Below, piece after piece: positions 22,573-31,009 of a stretch of DNA of 64,000 nt; position 1 is the stretch's first letter, and every line of letters starts with the position of its first letter. The position numbers were made by a program, and so were the translations under genes. The notes beneath the pieces were generated by a model. The model was not told the DNA's origin, made no database searches, and saw only the letters and a program-made list of their open reading frames with translations. Source of the DNA: Ameyamaea chiangmaiensis (GTDB lineage Bacteria > Pseudomonadota > Alphaproteobacteria > Acetobacterales > Acetobacteraceae); the NCBI RefSeq assembly GCF_025995235.1, contig NZ_BAPT01000049.1, positions 1-64,000 on the forward strand, read 5' to 3'.

Positions 22573-23442
22573 TCAGAGTGAGCCGACGAAGTCCGCGAAA
22601 GACTGAGCCGGCGACATGACGGCATTGGCGAGGCCGGCCGTGACGCCCTCGGCCCCGAGAAAAGTGCGGGCCTGAAACCCGCGTACGTCGCTGGCCCGCA
22701 AGCCGCGGTTCCGGGCGACGGTATCGACGAACAGTTCACCCATCGTGTCGATATCGGCCTGCATGCGACCCAGAGCACCCTTGCTCAGGGCCTCATAGGG
22801 CGATCTCTCGGCCTTCAGGTCGCCGTAACGGATCAGCGTGACGGTGATGCCGTCCTTGTCCATCGCCCGGGTCAGGTCGGCGTGCATGCAGATCACGCCG
22901 ATCGACCCGGTGCCGCCCGTGCGTGGCACGGTGATGCCATCGCACGCCGAGGCCAGAGCGTAAGCCGCGCTGAACGCGTTTTCGTCCAGGACCGCGCGAA
23001 TGGGCTTCTGACCGCGCACCGAGAACACAAGATCGACCAGATCGAAGCACCCGGCCACTTCGCCGCCGGGGCTGTCGATGTCGAGCATGATGCCCCGCAC
23101 CGTGTCGTCGGCCAGGGCGCAGAGCAGGTTGTGCCGGATCCCGTCATAGCCGGTCATCCCGGAGAATGGCCGGATGCTGCCCAGCTTCTGCACCAGCGTC
23201 CCGGTCACCGGTATCACGGCCACGCCGGCCACCACGTCATAGCCGACGTCGCGCGCCGCCGACCCGGGCTCCGCATCGCCTTCATCGTCGGACATGGTCG
23301 TTGCCACAGCTCGACCGCTGCTGACGATATGCGCGACGACCAGCCTGTCGGCGAGAGCCGCGACGATGATCTCCGCTTTCTGTGGGTGGATCGCGACGGG
23401 CACGTTGAAGATCTTCTGCGCCAGAAAGGGGAGCCTGCTCAT
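22573..23442 (-). CDS. S49-family head maturation protease (lambda gpC-like)
   Basis: A 289-residue protein. MSRLPFLAQKIFNVPVAIHP start and the SppA-type core: VIPVTGTLVQK, IMLDIDSPGGEVAGC, then ENAFSAAYALASACDGI (nucleophile Ser region), then TGGTGSIGVICMH. Start at 23442 overlaps the portal stop (ATGA). Processes portal or scaffold during head assembly. It is shorter than lambda C because the scaffold is encoded as a separate gene. Confidence 0.92.
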   Translation of the reverse strand: MSRLPFLAQKIFNVPVAIHPQKAEIIVAALADRLVVAHIVSSGRAVATTMSDDEGDAEPGSAARDVGYDVVAGVAVIPVTGTLVQKLGSIRPFSGMTGYDGIRHNLLCALADDTVRGIMLDIDSPGGEVAGCFDLVDLVFSVRGQKPIRAVLDENAFSAAYALASACDGITVPRTGGTGSIGVICMHADLTRAMDKDGITVTLIRYGDLKAERSPYEALSKGALGRMQADIDTMGELFVDTVARNRGLRASDVRGFQARTFLGAEGVTAGLANAVMSPAQSFADFVGSL

Positions 23443-25073
23443 GTTGCTTCCGGCTCCTTCTGCACATCGTTGGCCGGCACACCCATCGCCCATTCGGGGA
23501 ATGGAATGCCGCGATCGGTCATCTGCTTCCGCTCGGTTGCGCGCTGATCGAGGACCTCTTCGTAGTCCAGACCCTGCTCGGCACACTCCCGCTCCAGTGT
23601 GCCAAACCCTGCATCCAGACCCATGATGGCACCCTTGCGTTCGGCGACAGGATCCACCCATCCTCGGGCAGGTCCGATCCACCAGCAGCGGGAGAAAGCT
23701 GCGCGGGCATCGAGGAAGTCCGGTGCGTTCCGGGGCAGGGGGACCCGTTTGCGATCGAACTGTTCTTCGAGGTGGGCGACATAGATCGGCCGTGCCGTGT
23801 CCGCCCCGAAGTCCATCCGGCGGCGATACAGGGTTTTCGAGGCCTCCAGAAAGGATGAGCGTGACGAGGAATAGTTCGTCTGGCTGTAATCCATACTGAT
23901 CTGCTCGGCAGAGAGCCCCGTTGCTGCGCTGAAATTACGCAGGAACGCACGATGAAACTCCGCAAATCCGCTGTAAGGTCGGCTGGCCGAGACCGTCGAG
24001 ACTTTCTCGCCGGGTGCAAGCGACGGAATGCGGACCCCGTTGATCGAGATGGGGTTCTGGTCGTGAAATTCCCGACGCAGATTCTGGTAGGCCGACCCTT
24101 CTTCACCCCCCATTACGTCATCCGAATCATAGGGGCTTTCGAAGAACGTCGCGAAACAGGTCTGGATCAGAGCCTGCTGCAGCTCCGCCTGGTCATACCG
24201 GGACAGCATGCGAAACCGGTTCATGATCGGCGTGAAGATCGACAGCCCACGGTGCTGGTCGGCGTCGTCATGGTCGTACGAATGGACCAACACCGGACGC
24301 CCCCAGGGGGTGTACCGAGCCACCCGTTCCCATTCCACGCTCTCGACCGCATCGAAATAGTCGAACTGATGCGCCCGACGGATATGGTAGGCGATGTGCG
24401 CGCCGTTATCGTTCAGTTCCACGCCACCACGCAGGAAATGCGTATCGATCTGCTGCCATGGATTGGACAGGCGGTCCGGGTGGATCACCTCCATCGTCAT
24501 GGCATAGTCCGAACCCATCGGCAGGCGGCCTTCGTCGTAATGCAGCCTGATCAGGGACTCGCCATCCTTGACCCGGTGCATGAAGGCAAGACGCAGCATC
24601 TGCTGAACACTCAGGCGCTGCTGCTGGTCGCACAGGAACAGAGGGTCTTCCGACCAGGTGCGCCATTCGGCCTCCACCACGCGGCGGAATTCGTCCGCCC
24701 AGACCGGGTCGAACCCCTTCCCATATCTCTGGGACAGCGCCCGGTAATCGGGCTTGGCCACCAGTCGCCATTGCGCTCCGATGACATTGTCTGTCGCGCG
24801 TGTGACGACACCCCGCGCCCATCCATCGTTATGGAAAAGGTCCCGCGCGCGCGCCGCCATGCGGTCGCGGTTGAGGTTGATCTCATTGTCCGGGGAGCGG
24901 AGAAGGGGGTTCCAGTCCGCACCTTCCTGACTGAAAGGGTTGGCGGAGTCATAGGCGAATGCGCCGCCCATGCCACCCAGGATGCCCGGCAATACGGTCG
25001 GAGGCAGCTGCGGACCGGCGCCGCCGTCAGCAACGGCGTTCCACATCTTCGCAAGCAGCCTCGGAGCTTTCAT
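23439..25073 (-). CDS. Portal protein (lambda gpB family)
   Basis: A 544-residue protein starting MKAPRLLAKMW; its ATG overlaps the gpW stop (ATGA). Signature blocks include NPLLRSPDNEINLNRDRMAARARDLFHNDGWARGVV, and FSAATGLSAEQISMDYSQTNYSSSRSSFLEA near residue 370 (given in part), typical of lambda-family portals. Dodecameric ring at the DNA entry vertex. Confidence 0.94.
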   Translation of the reverse strand: MKAPRLLAKMWNAVADGGAGPQLPPTVLPGILGGMGGAFAYDSANPFSQEGADWNPLLRSPDNEINLNRDRMAARARDLFHNDGWARGVVTRATDNVIGAQWRLVAKPDYRALSQRYGKGFDPVWADEFRRVVEAEWRTWSEDPLFLCDQQQRLSVQQMLRLAFMHRVKDGESLIRLHYDEGRLPMGSDYAMTMEVIHPDRLSNPWQQIDTHFLRGGVELNDNGAHIAYHIRRAHQFDYFDAVESVEWERVARYTPWGRPVLVHSYDHDDADQHRGLSIFTPIMNRFRMLSRYDQAELQQALIQTCFATFFESPYDSDDVMGGEEGSAYQNLRREFHDQNPISINGVRIPSLAPGEKVSTVSASRPYSGFAEFHRAFLRNFSAATGLSAEQISMDYSQTNYSSSRSSFLEASKTLYRRRMDFGADTARPIYVAHLEEQFDRKRVPLPRNAPDFLDARAAFSRCWWIGPARGWVDPVAERKGAIMGLDAGFGTLERECAEQGLDYEEVLDQRATERKQMTDRGIPFPEWAMGVPANDVQKEPEAT

Positions 25074-25342
25074 CGGAAATATGGCCTCATCGGTCGGCGC
25101 CGACACTCGACGCCGAGTAGAATGTTGAACTCACGAATGTTCTGACGGAGCTGAGCCTGGTCAGCATTGCTGAAGCTGACGCTCCGGCTCCCGTCGCCCT
25201 GCGCGTAACTGACGGAAGCCGGCCTCTTGCCGCTCAGTAACTGCTGAAGTGCGACCTGCGCGCCGTTTCGCGCGGCGATCACTTGCGCTTCCGTCATGCC
25301 CGCCCACGTACCCCGAGGGACGGGGAAGATTGATTTCAGCAT
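25070..25342 (-). CDS. Head-tail joining protein gpW
   Basis: A 90-residue protein. TEAQVIAARNGAQVALQQLLSGK, then GSRSVSFSNADQAQLRQNIREFNILLG, match the gpW helical fold and the conserved R-x-V-x-F/Y block. A start at internal MTEAQ is possible. Follows the gpZ-like gene and precedes the portal, as in lambda order. Confidence 0.9.
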   Translation of the reverse strand: MLKSIFPVPRGTWAGMTEAQVIAARNGAQVALQQLLSGKRPASVSYAQGDGSRSVSFSNADQAQLRQNIREFNILLGVECRRRPMRPYFR

Positions 25343-25346
25343 GTGC

Positions 25347-26108
25347 CTAGCCTCGTAATTTCTGCCGTTTTAAAGCGGCGCGGATCGCCGCGCCCGTGAC
25401 GCGGGATGCCTTTTGCGACACAAGGCCGTTCACGATGGCCGTGACCGGCAATTTCGCCGAGTAATTCGGCTCCGTGCGAACGAATTTGAATATTTCGGCA
25501 ATCTTGCCCTTCGAGACGAGCTTGTAGATCCCTTTCGGGCGTCCTGAGGCCCGATCGCGCCCGAGGAAATATTCCGAGCGTTGCCCCTTTGCGACCAGGC
25601 CTCGCTTGGCCAGACGCCGCGCGTGAGCGTCCTTCAGGTTTCGTGTCTGGTCGCTCATCATGCCCAACCGTGAGAGCACGACCTTGTAGACGGAGACGGG
25701 AACGTTTCCATAACGGTCGAGCGTGACATCGCGCCCAGGCAGGACGTATTGTCCGCCTGAAAGGGTCGCAAGCCGGGCTTCGAACTTCTTCCGGTCGCGC
25801 GCGCCGCCGCGTTCTTCCACCCCGATAAATGCGATCCGGGGCACAGGCTTGCCGTCCCGGTCGTGGTCCTTGCTGGCAACCCAGGCCTCAAGTGAATTCC
25901 GTGTCGCGGCTTTGACGAAAAATCCACCCAGCGTAAATGGGTTCGGGTTTTCAAACACCTCCTTCATCCTGTCGATGACAGCCGCTTTACTGTCTCGCGC
26001 CAGCATGTTCAGGGTGTGGGCGGCCGCCTCCGGAATTTCGTCGCGTGCCAAGGCACTCAATCGCCTCTGGATATCGCGCGTATCGACCGAAACCCGGAGA
26101 ACGACCAT
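25347..26108 (-). CDS. Minor tail protein Z-like
   Basis: A 253-residue protein, MVVLRVSVDTRDIQRRLSAL start; contains IPEAAAHTLNMLARDSKAAVIDRM and NPFTLGGFFVKAATRNSLEAWVASKD, typical of GPZ/minor tail Z family. Basic C-terminal half (KAHARRLAKRG-like). In lambda, gpZ aids tail completion; here the gene sits between the terminase and gpW. Confidence 0.8.
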   Translation of the reverse strand: MVVLRVSVDTRDIQRRLSALARDEIPEAAAHTLNMLARDSKAAVIDRMKEVFENPNPFTLGGFFVKAATRNSLEAWVASKDHDRDGKPVPRIAFIGVEERGGARDRKKFEARLATLSGGQYVLPGRDVTLDRYGNVPVSVYKVVLSRLGMMSDQTRNLKDAHARRLAKRGLVAKGQRSEYFLGRDRASGRPKGIYKLVSKGKIAEIFKFVRTEPNYSAKLPVTAIVNGLVSQKASRVTGAAIRAALKRQKLRG

Positions 26109-26109
26109 G

Positions 26110-28230
26110 TCACCTCGCCCAACGCCGTCGCGGCGCGGGCGCCGCAGGCTTCATCATGACTCCCGCCTGGGGGAGGGAGGACCTTGCCAAGGACACCACC
26201 TCCGGCGCCTGATCCAGGCCGACCACCAGGCTGTTGCGGTCCCATTCCGCGCACCACCCAGGCGGACTGTTCCAATTGATGCGGTGCAACCCAAAGAGAT
26301 TGGCCATGACCAGAGTCATGACCATCAGGTCGAGCGCCTCGTTCCGGCCGCCAGCACGCTTCTTCTGCCACCGGCCGTTCGGCAGCCGTTCTTCCGCCAC
26401 CAACTGCTCGAAAAACGGGTAGGGGGGCTCGACCGGAATCAGGTCGGCTGGGAAATGCACGGCAAGCGGTCCGCTTTCGGCACGTTGCAAAGCCACATGA
26501 AGATCGTCTTTCGCCCGGTTGGGGTTGAAGAGACCGACCGGAATTTCACCGCGGGCGGACGCCCGCCTGTCCTTGCGCTGGCTGTCCGGGTGCGACACCG
26601 ACAGAAACGGCGCATTTGGGGTTGATAGCCCCTTGAGCGGCAATATCGTCCACGCCTCACGGCCGTCGATACGACCCGCGATTTTAACGAGCCCGGCCGA
26701 TTTCGCCCGACGCCAGGCGTTGTATGCCTGGAGCGTAACGCCTTCCTGACCGCCGCTGTCATAGCCGGCGGCCCGGATACGCATGCCGCGCCCCGTGCCG
26801 TCGCTCAAAGGATAGATGCGCGTCGCGAGAACACGCAGAACTTCGTCCCAATCGCCGGGACTGGTCGCAGGATCGGCATCGACCGTCCAATGGTCGACCA
26901 CCCAGCTTTCGGCACTCACGCCCCAGCCGCGTACGAGGATTTCGAAACGGTTCGACTGGACATCGACGGCGGCCGTAAGGAACCGCACGCCCGGGGGCAC
27001 GCGCCCGAGGGCAAGACCAGCTTCCGCGCGCTCCGCAAGGATGCCGGCATCAAGGCTGCCGGCCTTGGCAGGCTCCTCGAAGGGCAAGCCCCAACGCTTG
27101 ACGACGACGTCCTTGAATTTCTGCCGTGCGTCCTCTTCGCCGGCATCATACGCGCGCTTGGCCTTCTCATATTCAAACGCAAGCGACCCGATGCCGCCGA
27201 TAATGAAGGGCGACATCAGGCCGGTGATCCAGAACCCCGCGATGTCGCGCGCGACCAGTTCCCCGGTGACCTCGCCGGTTTCCGAAATTTCCTGCCCTTC
27301 GCCCACCCAAACGCCATCGCGGTTCATGACGCGACGCCATTTGTCCTCGATCTCCGCGCCGCAGCACGGGCACAGGAGGCGTGCCGCGTCGCGGACCTCA
27401 TCGAGAGGCGCGTCCGCCGGCCAATCCAGCACCATCTCGCGGCCGGCCGATGGGTTTGGCGAGGAAAATCCGTTGCAATGCGGGCAGGGCCAATACCAGA
27501 CGCGCCGGTCGCTGTCGCGGTAGAGCGACATGATTCCGGACGTCCAGTCCTTGGGCTTGATCCCCGCCGCCCGGTCAGGATGGCTCTCGGCCAGGATCAT
27601 GGATTCGAGACCGAACGTCTGCCGGCGCAGATCGGCAAGGCCATACGGATCACCGCGTGTGCTGTCGCAGGCATCGAGCTCGGTGATGATGATCCGGGGT
27701 GCCGACTTGTTGATCAGGTTGTTATAGGTCGCCGTCAGATACTGGATCCACATCCCCCGGAAGCGCTTGAACGACAAGGACCGCAGCTTCGGTGCCTTGC
27801 CGAGCCGGTCGGCCATCATCGGATGAGCCTCGATCATCGGCTCGATCTCGGCCTTCACATACTGCTCGATGACCGTGTCGGTATGGGCGTAATTCAGCAT
27901 ATCGGCAGGGTCGAACCCGACCGACTGCAACTGCCAGTTCTGACCCACCGCCGTTTTGCCCGACCGACCGGGGCCCACGATGGCCGTGGTCAGATGCGTC
28001 CGGCTGGTCAGAGCCTTCATAGGCCCCACAAGATAGGGTGCCTCGTCATGACTCCACAGGCCGACATAACCGCCGCCCCGATTGTCGAGGTAGCGATAAC
28101 GAGCGGCGCAGTCGGCTACGTCGATTTTCTCGGCCGGAAGGAAGGCCTTGAGGGCATCCGCGAGGAGCGTGCGCGGGTCGGCGAACTGGATGTCGTCAGG
28201 CGACTTGAAGCTCGGGTTGCTCGCCTGCAT
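26110..28230 (-). CDS. Terminase large subunit (GpA family)
   Basis: About 706 residues. Walker A at TTAIVGPGRSGKTAVGQNW, Walker B-like IIITELDACDSTRGD, and a Zn-type cluster WPCPHCNG ... LLCPCCGAEI in the middle. The C-terminal nuclease region starts around LTAAVDVQSNRFEI. These are GpA-family packaging features. Start could also be a GTG nine bases upstream. It overlaps the small subunit gene. Confidence 0.94.
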   Translation of the reverse strand: MQASNPSFKSPDDIQFADPRTLLADALKAFLPAEKIDVADCAARYRYLDNRGGGYVGLWSHDEAPYLVGPMKALTSRTHLTTAIVGPGRSGKTAVGQNWQLQSVGFDPADMLNYAHTDTVIEQYVKAEIEPMIEAHPMMADRLGKAPKLRSLSFKRFRGMWIQYLTATYNNLINKSAPRIIITELDACDSTRGDPYGLADLRRQTFGLESMILAESHPDRAAGIKPKDWTSGIMSLYRDSDRRVWYWPCPHCNGFSSPNPSAGREMVLDWPADAPLDEVRDAARLLCPCCGAEIEDKWRRVMNRDGVWVGEGQEISETGEVTGELVARDIAGFWITGLMSPFIIGGIGSLAFEYEKAKRAYDAGEEDARQKFKDVVVKRWGLPFEEPAKAGSLDAGILAERAEAGLALGRVPPGVRFLTAAVDVQSNRFEILVRGWGVSAESWVVDHWTVDADPATSPGDWDEVLRVLATRIYPLSDGTGRGMRIRAAGYDSGGQEGVTLQAYNAWRRAKSAGLVKIAGRIDGREAWTILPLKGLSTPNAPFLSVSHPDSQRKDRRASARGEIPVGLFNPNRAKDDLHVALQRAESGPLAVHFPADLIPVEPPYPFFEQLVAEERLPNGRWQKKRAGGRNEALDLMVMTLVMANLFGLHRINWNSPPGWCAEWDRNSLVVGLDQAPEVVSLARSSLPQAGVMMKPAAPAPRRRWAR

Positions 28231-28810
28231 CGTCACCACTCTCCATGGCGCGCATCACCTTCTCGACGATGCCACGCTGCATATCTGCAAACCTGATCTC
28301 AGCATGTCGGAGCTGCGCGTCCGAGCAGTTCAGTTCCTGACACAACCTGCGCACGAAGATCCCGGACTCTCGCGCTATCTGGGCGAAGGCGCCGCCGGCA
28401 AGATCTGCGAACTCATCCACTTTCACCAGCTGCCGGCACTTTTCAGCCTGTCTTACCTTCATTTCCTGCAGGCGCATCAGGTCGATCTGTTCCTTCACAG
28501 GAACGCGTGATGACGGAAGTGATTCCGGTTCCGACTTCAAGCCCAGATCGAGCGTGAGCTGGAGCTTCATCAACTCCTCATCCCGATCGGCCTTGCGCGC
28601 CTGTTCCTCAGCCTGGCGGTCAGACAGGAAGGTGACGACGTCATCAACGCTGAACTGCCAGTTGACGCCGTTCGTGCCACGCTCGACGACCGGAAACTCA
28701 GGCCACTTGTCGAGCCAGCTGGTCAGCGTGGGCAGCGATACCCGGAGAAGCCGTGCGAGTTCGCGCTTGTTGACCGTCATGGCGGTGGCTGGTGCTGAAA
28801 CCTGATCCAT
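28196..28810 (-). CDS. Terminase small subunit (Nu1-like)
   Basis: About 204 residues. An N-terminal winged-helix motif NKRELARLLRVSLPTLTSWLDKWPEFPV with VNWQFSVDDVVTFL fits Nu1/terminase small subunit DNA-binding domains that recognise cos. A charged helical middle (EEQARKADRDEELMKLQLTL) precedes a C-terminal assembly region. First gene of the packaging module. Confidence 0.88.
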   Translation of the reverse strand: MDQVSAPATAMTVNKRELARLLRVSLPTLTSWLDKWPEFPVVERGTNGVNWQFSVDDVVTFLSDRQAEEQARKADRDEELMKLQLTLDLGLKSEPESLPSSRVPVKEQIDLMRLQEMKVRQAEKCRQLVKVDEFADLAGGAFAQIARESGIFVRRLCQELNCSDAQLRHAEIRFADMQRGIVEKVMRAMESGDDAGEQPELQVA

Positions 28811-28813
28811 CAC

Positions 28814-29081
28814 TCCTCACCAGACGACAACAGAAATGGAAACACCAAGTGAATTCAAAATCTTATCAGAGAGTGTGACCAACCGGGCGCGAACTTGCCC
28901 TCGGTAGGGGACTCCGGCCAGAGGGACCCAAAAATTTCGATCCATCCCGAGGATTTCGCTTATTAGTGCTAATTGGACCACGGCGAGATGGGCGGGATCG
29001 CGGGAGGCTACATGATGCCCTCCCGTACCTGGAATGGCACAAAAAAGGCGACGCACGCTCGGAAGCATACGTCGCCGCAAA
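28814..29081. other. Non-coding gap before the terminases (candidate cos/late-promoter region)
   Basis: 268 bases with no supportable gene; a 115-codon frame crossing it lacks a ribosome-binding site and overlaps the late-regulator-like gene. By position (between the late regulator and Nu1-like gene) it is the expected site of cos and the late promoter. No consensus cos or promoter could be assigned by eye. Confidence 0.4.
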
Positions 29082-29567
29082 TCATACCTTCGGAAATAGT
29101 GCAAAATGGGGAGTTTGGGGAGAGAAAAATTCAGGTTCGCTGATTTTTTTTCCGATGTGCTCAACTGCCACGCGATGCCACTGCTTCGCGGTCTTGTGGT
29201 CTATCGAGAACTTCTCAGCAATCTTCCGCCACGTCCACCGATGCTGACCACTGATCGGATGAACAACGAGGCGCATGTTCACCACTTTGCGCAAGCGTTG
29301 TTCTGCGGGGCCGAACGTTGATAGCCATCCCAGTGCGATGTCCATGCGCGTCACCGCATCCGCTGCCGGTGCCGGCATGCGCTCGTCGGACTCACGATCC
29401 CAGCCCAATTCTTCGAGGTCACGGACCATCTCCGGCCATTGAGCCGTCTTGGCGCCGAGGCGATGGCCGCCACCAGGCAACGCCGCCAGGGTCAGCGCAG
29501 CTTCCTCAAGCCACTCCGCGACCTGATCCGGAACGTTGCGCGTGAAATCGATTTCCCGTGCTGTCAT
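29082..29567 (-). CDS. Late-gene-regulator-like protein with C-terminal HTH (DUF6362-like)
   Basis: A 161-residue protein, start MTAREIDFTRNVPDQVAEWLEEAALTLAAL. The C-terminal half has a sigma-region-4/HTH pattern: WTWRKIAEKFSIDHKTAKQWH, preceded by RMDIALGWLSTFGPAEQRL. Its start overlaps a 55-codon gene (ATGA). Located between replication genes and terminases, the usual place for a phage late-transcription activator; that function is inferred. Confidence 0.75.
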   Translation of the reverse strand: MTAREIDFTRNVPDQVAEWLEEAALTLAALPGGGHRLGAKTAQWPEMVRDLEELGWDRESDERMPAPAADAVTRMDIALGWLSTFGPAEQRLRKVVNMRLVVHPISGQHRWTWRKIAEKFSIDHKTAKQWHRVAVEHIGKKISEPEFFSPQTPHFALFPKV

Positions 29568-29731
29568 GACATCAAATCGCGCCCGCAATCCGGCAATAGC
29601 AGAACATCTGCCGAGAAATCACACCCAACTTCGATAAGGCTATTAAGCGTGTAAGACCTTTCCAGAGCAGGAATTCTAAATTCATGAGAGGCCAAACGAC
29701 TCATGACGAAATATGATTTTAAATCAATCAT
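29564..29731 (-). CDS. Small phage protein, 55 residues
   Basis: Begins MIDLKSYFVMSRLASHEFRI and ends LLLPDCGRDLMS. Both ends are ATGA overlaps: with the initiator-like gene upstream and the late-regulator-like gene downstream. This is strong evidence of translation in the early operon. The first part is more AT-rich than its neighbours. No function recognised. Confidence 0.65.
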   Translation of the reverse strand: MIDLKSYFVMSRLASHEFRIPALERSYTLNSLIEVGCDFSADVLLLPDCGRDLMS

Positions 29732-30702
29732 GCTGCACTCTGCCTCTGCAGATTCGCCAGGAAATCACTCAATTTCGGCTGTTGTGCGCCGCGCTTGACC
29801 GGATCCATTTGCTCACGCCCCCACTTCATCACAGCTTCCTCGTAGGCTCGTTCAGCATCGCGTCTTTCCTGCGTCATTCGTGGGGAAGCAGCTTTGATGT
29901 CATCGCCGACAGCCCCTTTGAAGTAGTCGAGACTACCGATTTCCTTCTGGTTTCCCTTGGCCGCATGACGCTTTGAGACACGGTCAATCGCTCCGACTAC
30001 GATGTCTTCGATCTGATCGACGGGAAGGCCTTTCCGCAGACCGTCTGCTGCCCAGATACGGGCGATAGCCCAGCCCCCCATGTGGCGGGCATGGTCAAAT
30101 CCCGCTGCCGCGTATGCGACCGGACCGATACGCTGAAACACCTCGTCGATTTCCCGCGCGTCAGGCTCAGCTGTAGCTTCTAAGCTTTTAAGAGTACTAG
30201 CTTCAGCTAAGCTAGCTACGCGTAAGGGGGTTTCCGTTTGGGTTTTCTGGGTTTCGTCCGTCGACATGGATCTGCCTCCCGGAATGGCCATTGGCGGCAT
30301 GTGATACTGGTTAGGATTGTTGCGCTCGTTCAGCGCCGTTTTGCGCGGTCTACCGCCCTTTTTCCCATTCTCCCGGTTCGCGAGCGTCCGTGCATCGGGC
30401 ATCAGCTCGGATGGCCATGTCAGCGCCCCGCTCTCCGCACTCCAACCGAGCAGCTGGGTTTCGGATTGGGTTTCGAGATGGGTTACCAATTCGGTTTCCG
30501 TCATACGAAACCGAATGCGCGCCACGTCGGCCAGCGACGGCACGCGACCCCGACCGAACACAACCCGCCCATCGGTTCCATGTTCGAGTACGAGGTGCAT
30601 CAGCGCCAGCCACACACCAACGGCCGCGAACCCGAGGGCCTGCAGGCGCAGATCGGTGTTCGCGATGAAAATGAGCTTCCGCTCCGGGATCGATCGGGCC
30701 AT
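29728..30702 (-). CDS. Replication initiator-like protein
   Basis: A 324-residue protein. N-terminal winged-helix-type domain (LQALGFAAVGVWLALMHLV, VPSLADVARIRFRMTETEL) followed by a basic linker (NRENGKKGGRPRK) and a C-terminal helical domain. This is the architecture of phage replication proteins with an N-terminal DNA-binding domain (lambda O/DnaD-like). It lies in one operon with DnaB helicase, so it probably loads the helicase at the phage origin. Family named from architecture and context. Confidence 0.7.
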   Translation of the reverse strand: MARSIPERKLIFIANTDLRLQALGFAAVGVWLALMHLVLEHGTDGRVVFGRGRVPSLADVARIRFRMTETELVTHLETQSETQLLGWSAESGALTWPSELMPDARTLANRENGKKGGRPRKTALNERNNPNQYHMPPMAIPGGRSMSTDETQKTQTETPLRVASLAEASTLKSLEATAEPDAREIDEVFQRIGPVAYAAAGFDHARHMGGWAIARIWAADGLRKGLPVDQIEDIVVGAIDRVSKRHAAKGNQKEIGSLDYFKGAVGDDIKAASPRMTQERRDAERAYEEAVMKWGREQMDPVKRGAQQPKLSDFLANLQRQSAA

Positions 30703-30703
30703 G

Positions 30704-31009
30704 TCAGAACGCTTTCAGTCGGATGCCACCGTCAACGCGCGCGACGATGGTCAGCCTTTCAAGATCGGCTACGGCCGCCTCCAGCTCGGACGGCGTCGCA
30801 GCGAGGAGCCTGGCAAGAAAATCAGGGGTGATGACGCGACCCACGCTCGGCCCGCGCAACTCCGGCAGTTCGTCAGCCACATCGGTCATCTGCAACCAGG
30901 CAGCGCGACCGGCGAGGGACAGAAGCGCCCATCGCCGGTCGTTCATGACGGCACGCGCATGTGCGCCGAGCCGCCGCGCCTGAAAGCCGCCTTTACCCGC
31001 TTTGGCCAT
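30704..31009 (-). CDS. Small early protein with winged-helix features
   Basis: A 101-residue protein: MAKAGKGGFQARRLGAHARA start, central VITPDFLARLLAATPSELEAAVADLERL, like a wH domain of replication-associated proteins. Overlaps the DnaB stop by 17 bases and ends one base before the initiator gene. May belong to the same helicase-loading machinery. Start chosen at 31009; a longer open frame lies inside dnaB. Confidence 0.65.
   Translation of the reverse strand: MAKAGKGGFQARRLGAHARAVMNDRRWALLSLAGRAAWLQMTDVADELPELRGPSVGRVITPDFLARLLAATPSELEAAVADLERLTIVARVDGGIRLKAF

Noticed and set aside
28817..29164. 115-codon minus-strand frame before the terminase genes
   Set aside because: No ribosome-binding site, overlaps the late-regulator-like gene, and no recognisable protein pattern; treated as the cos/promoter region.
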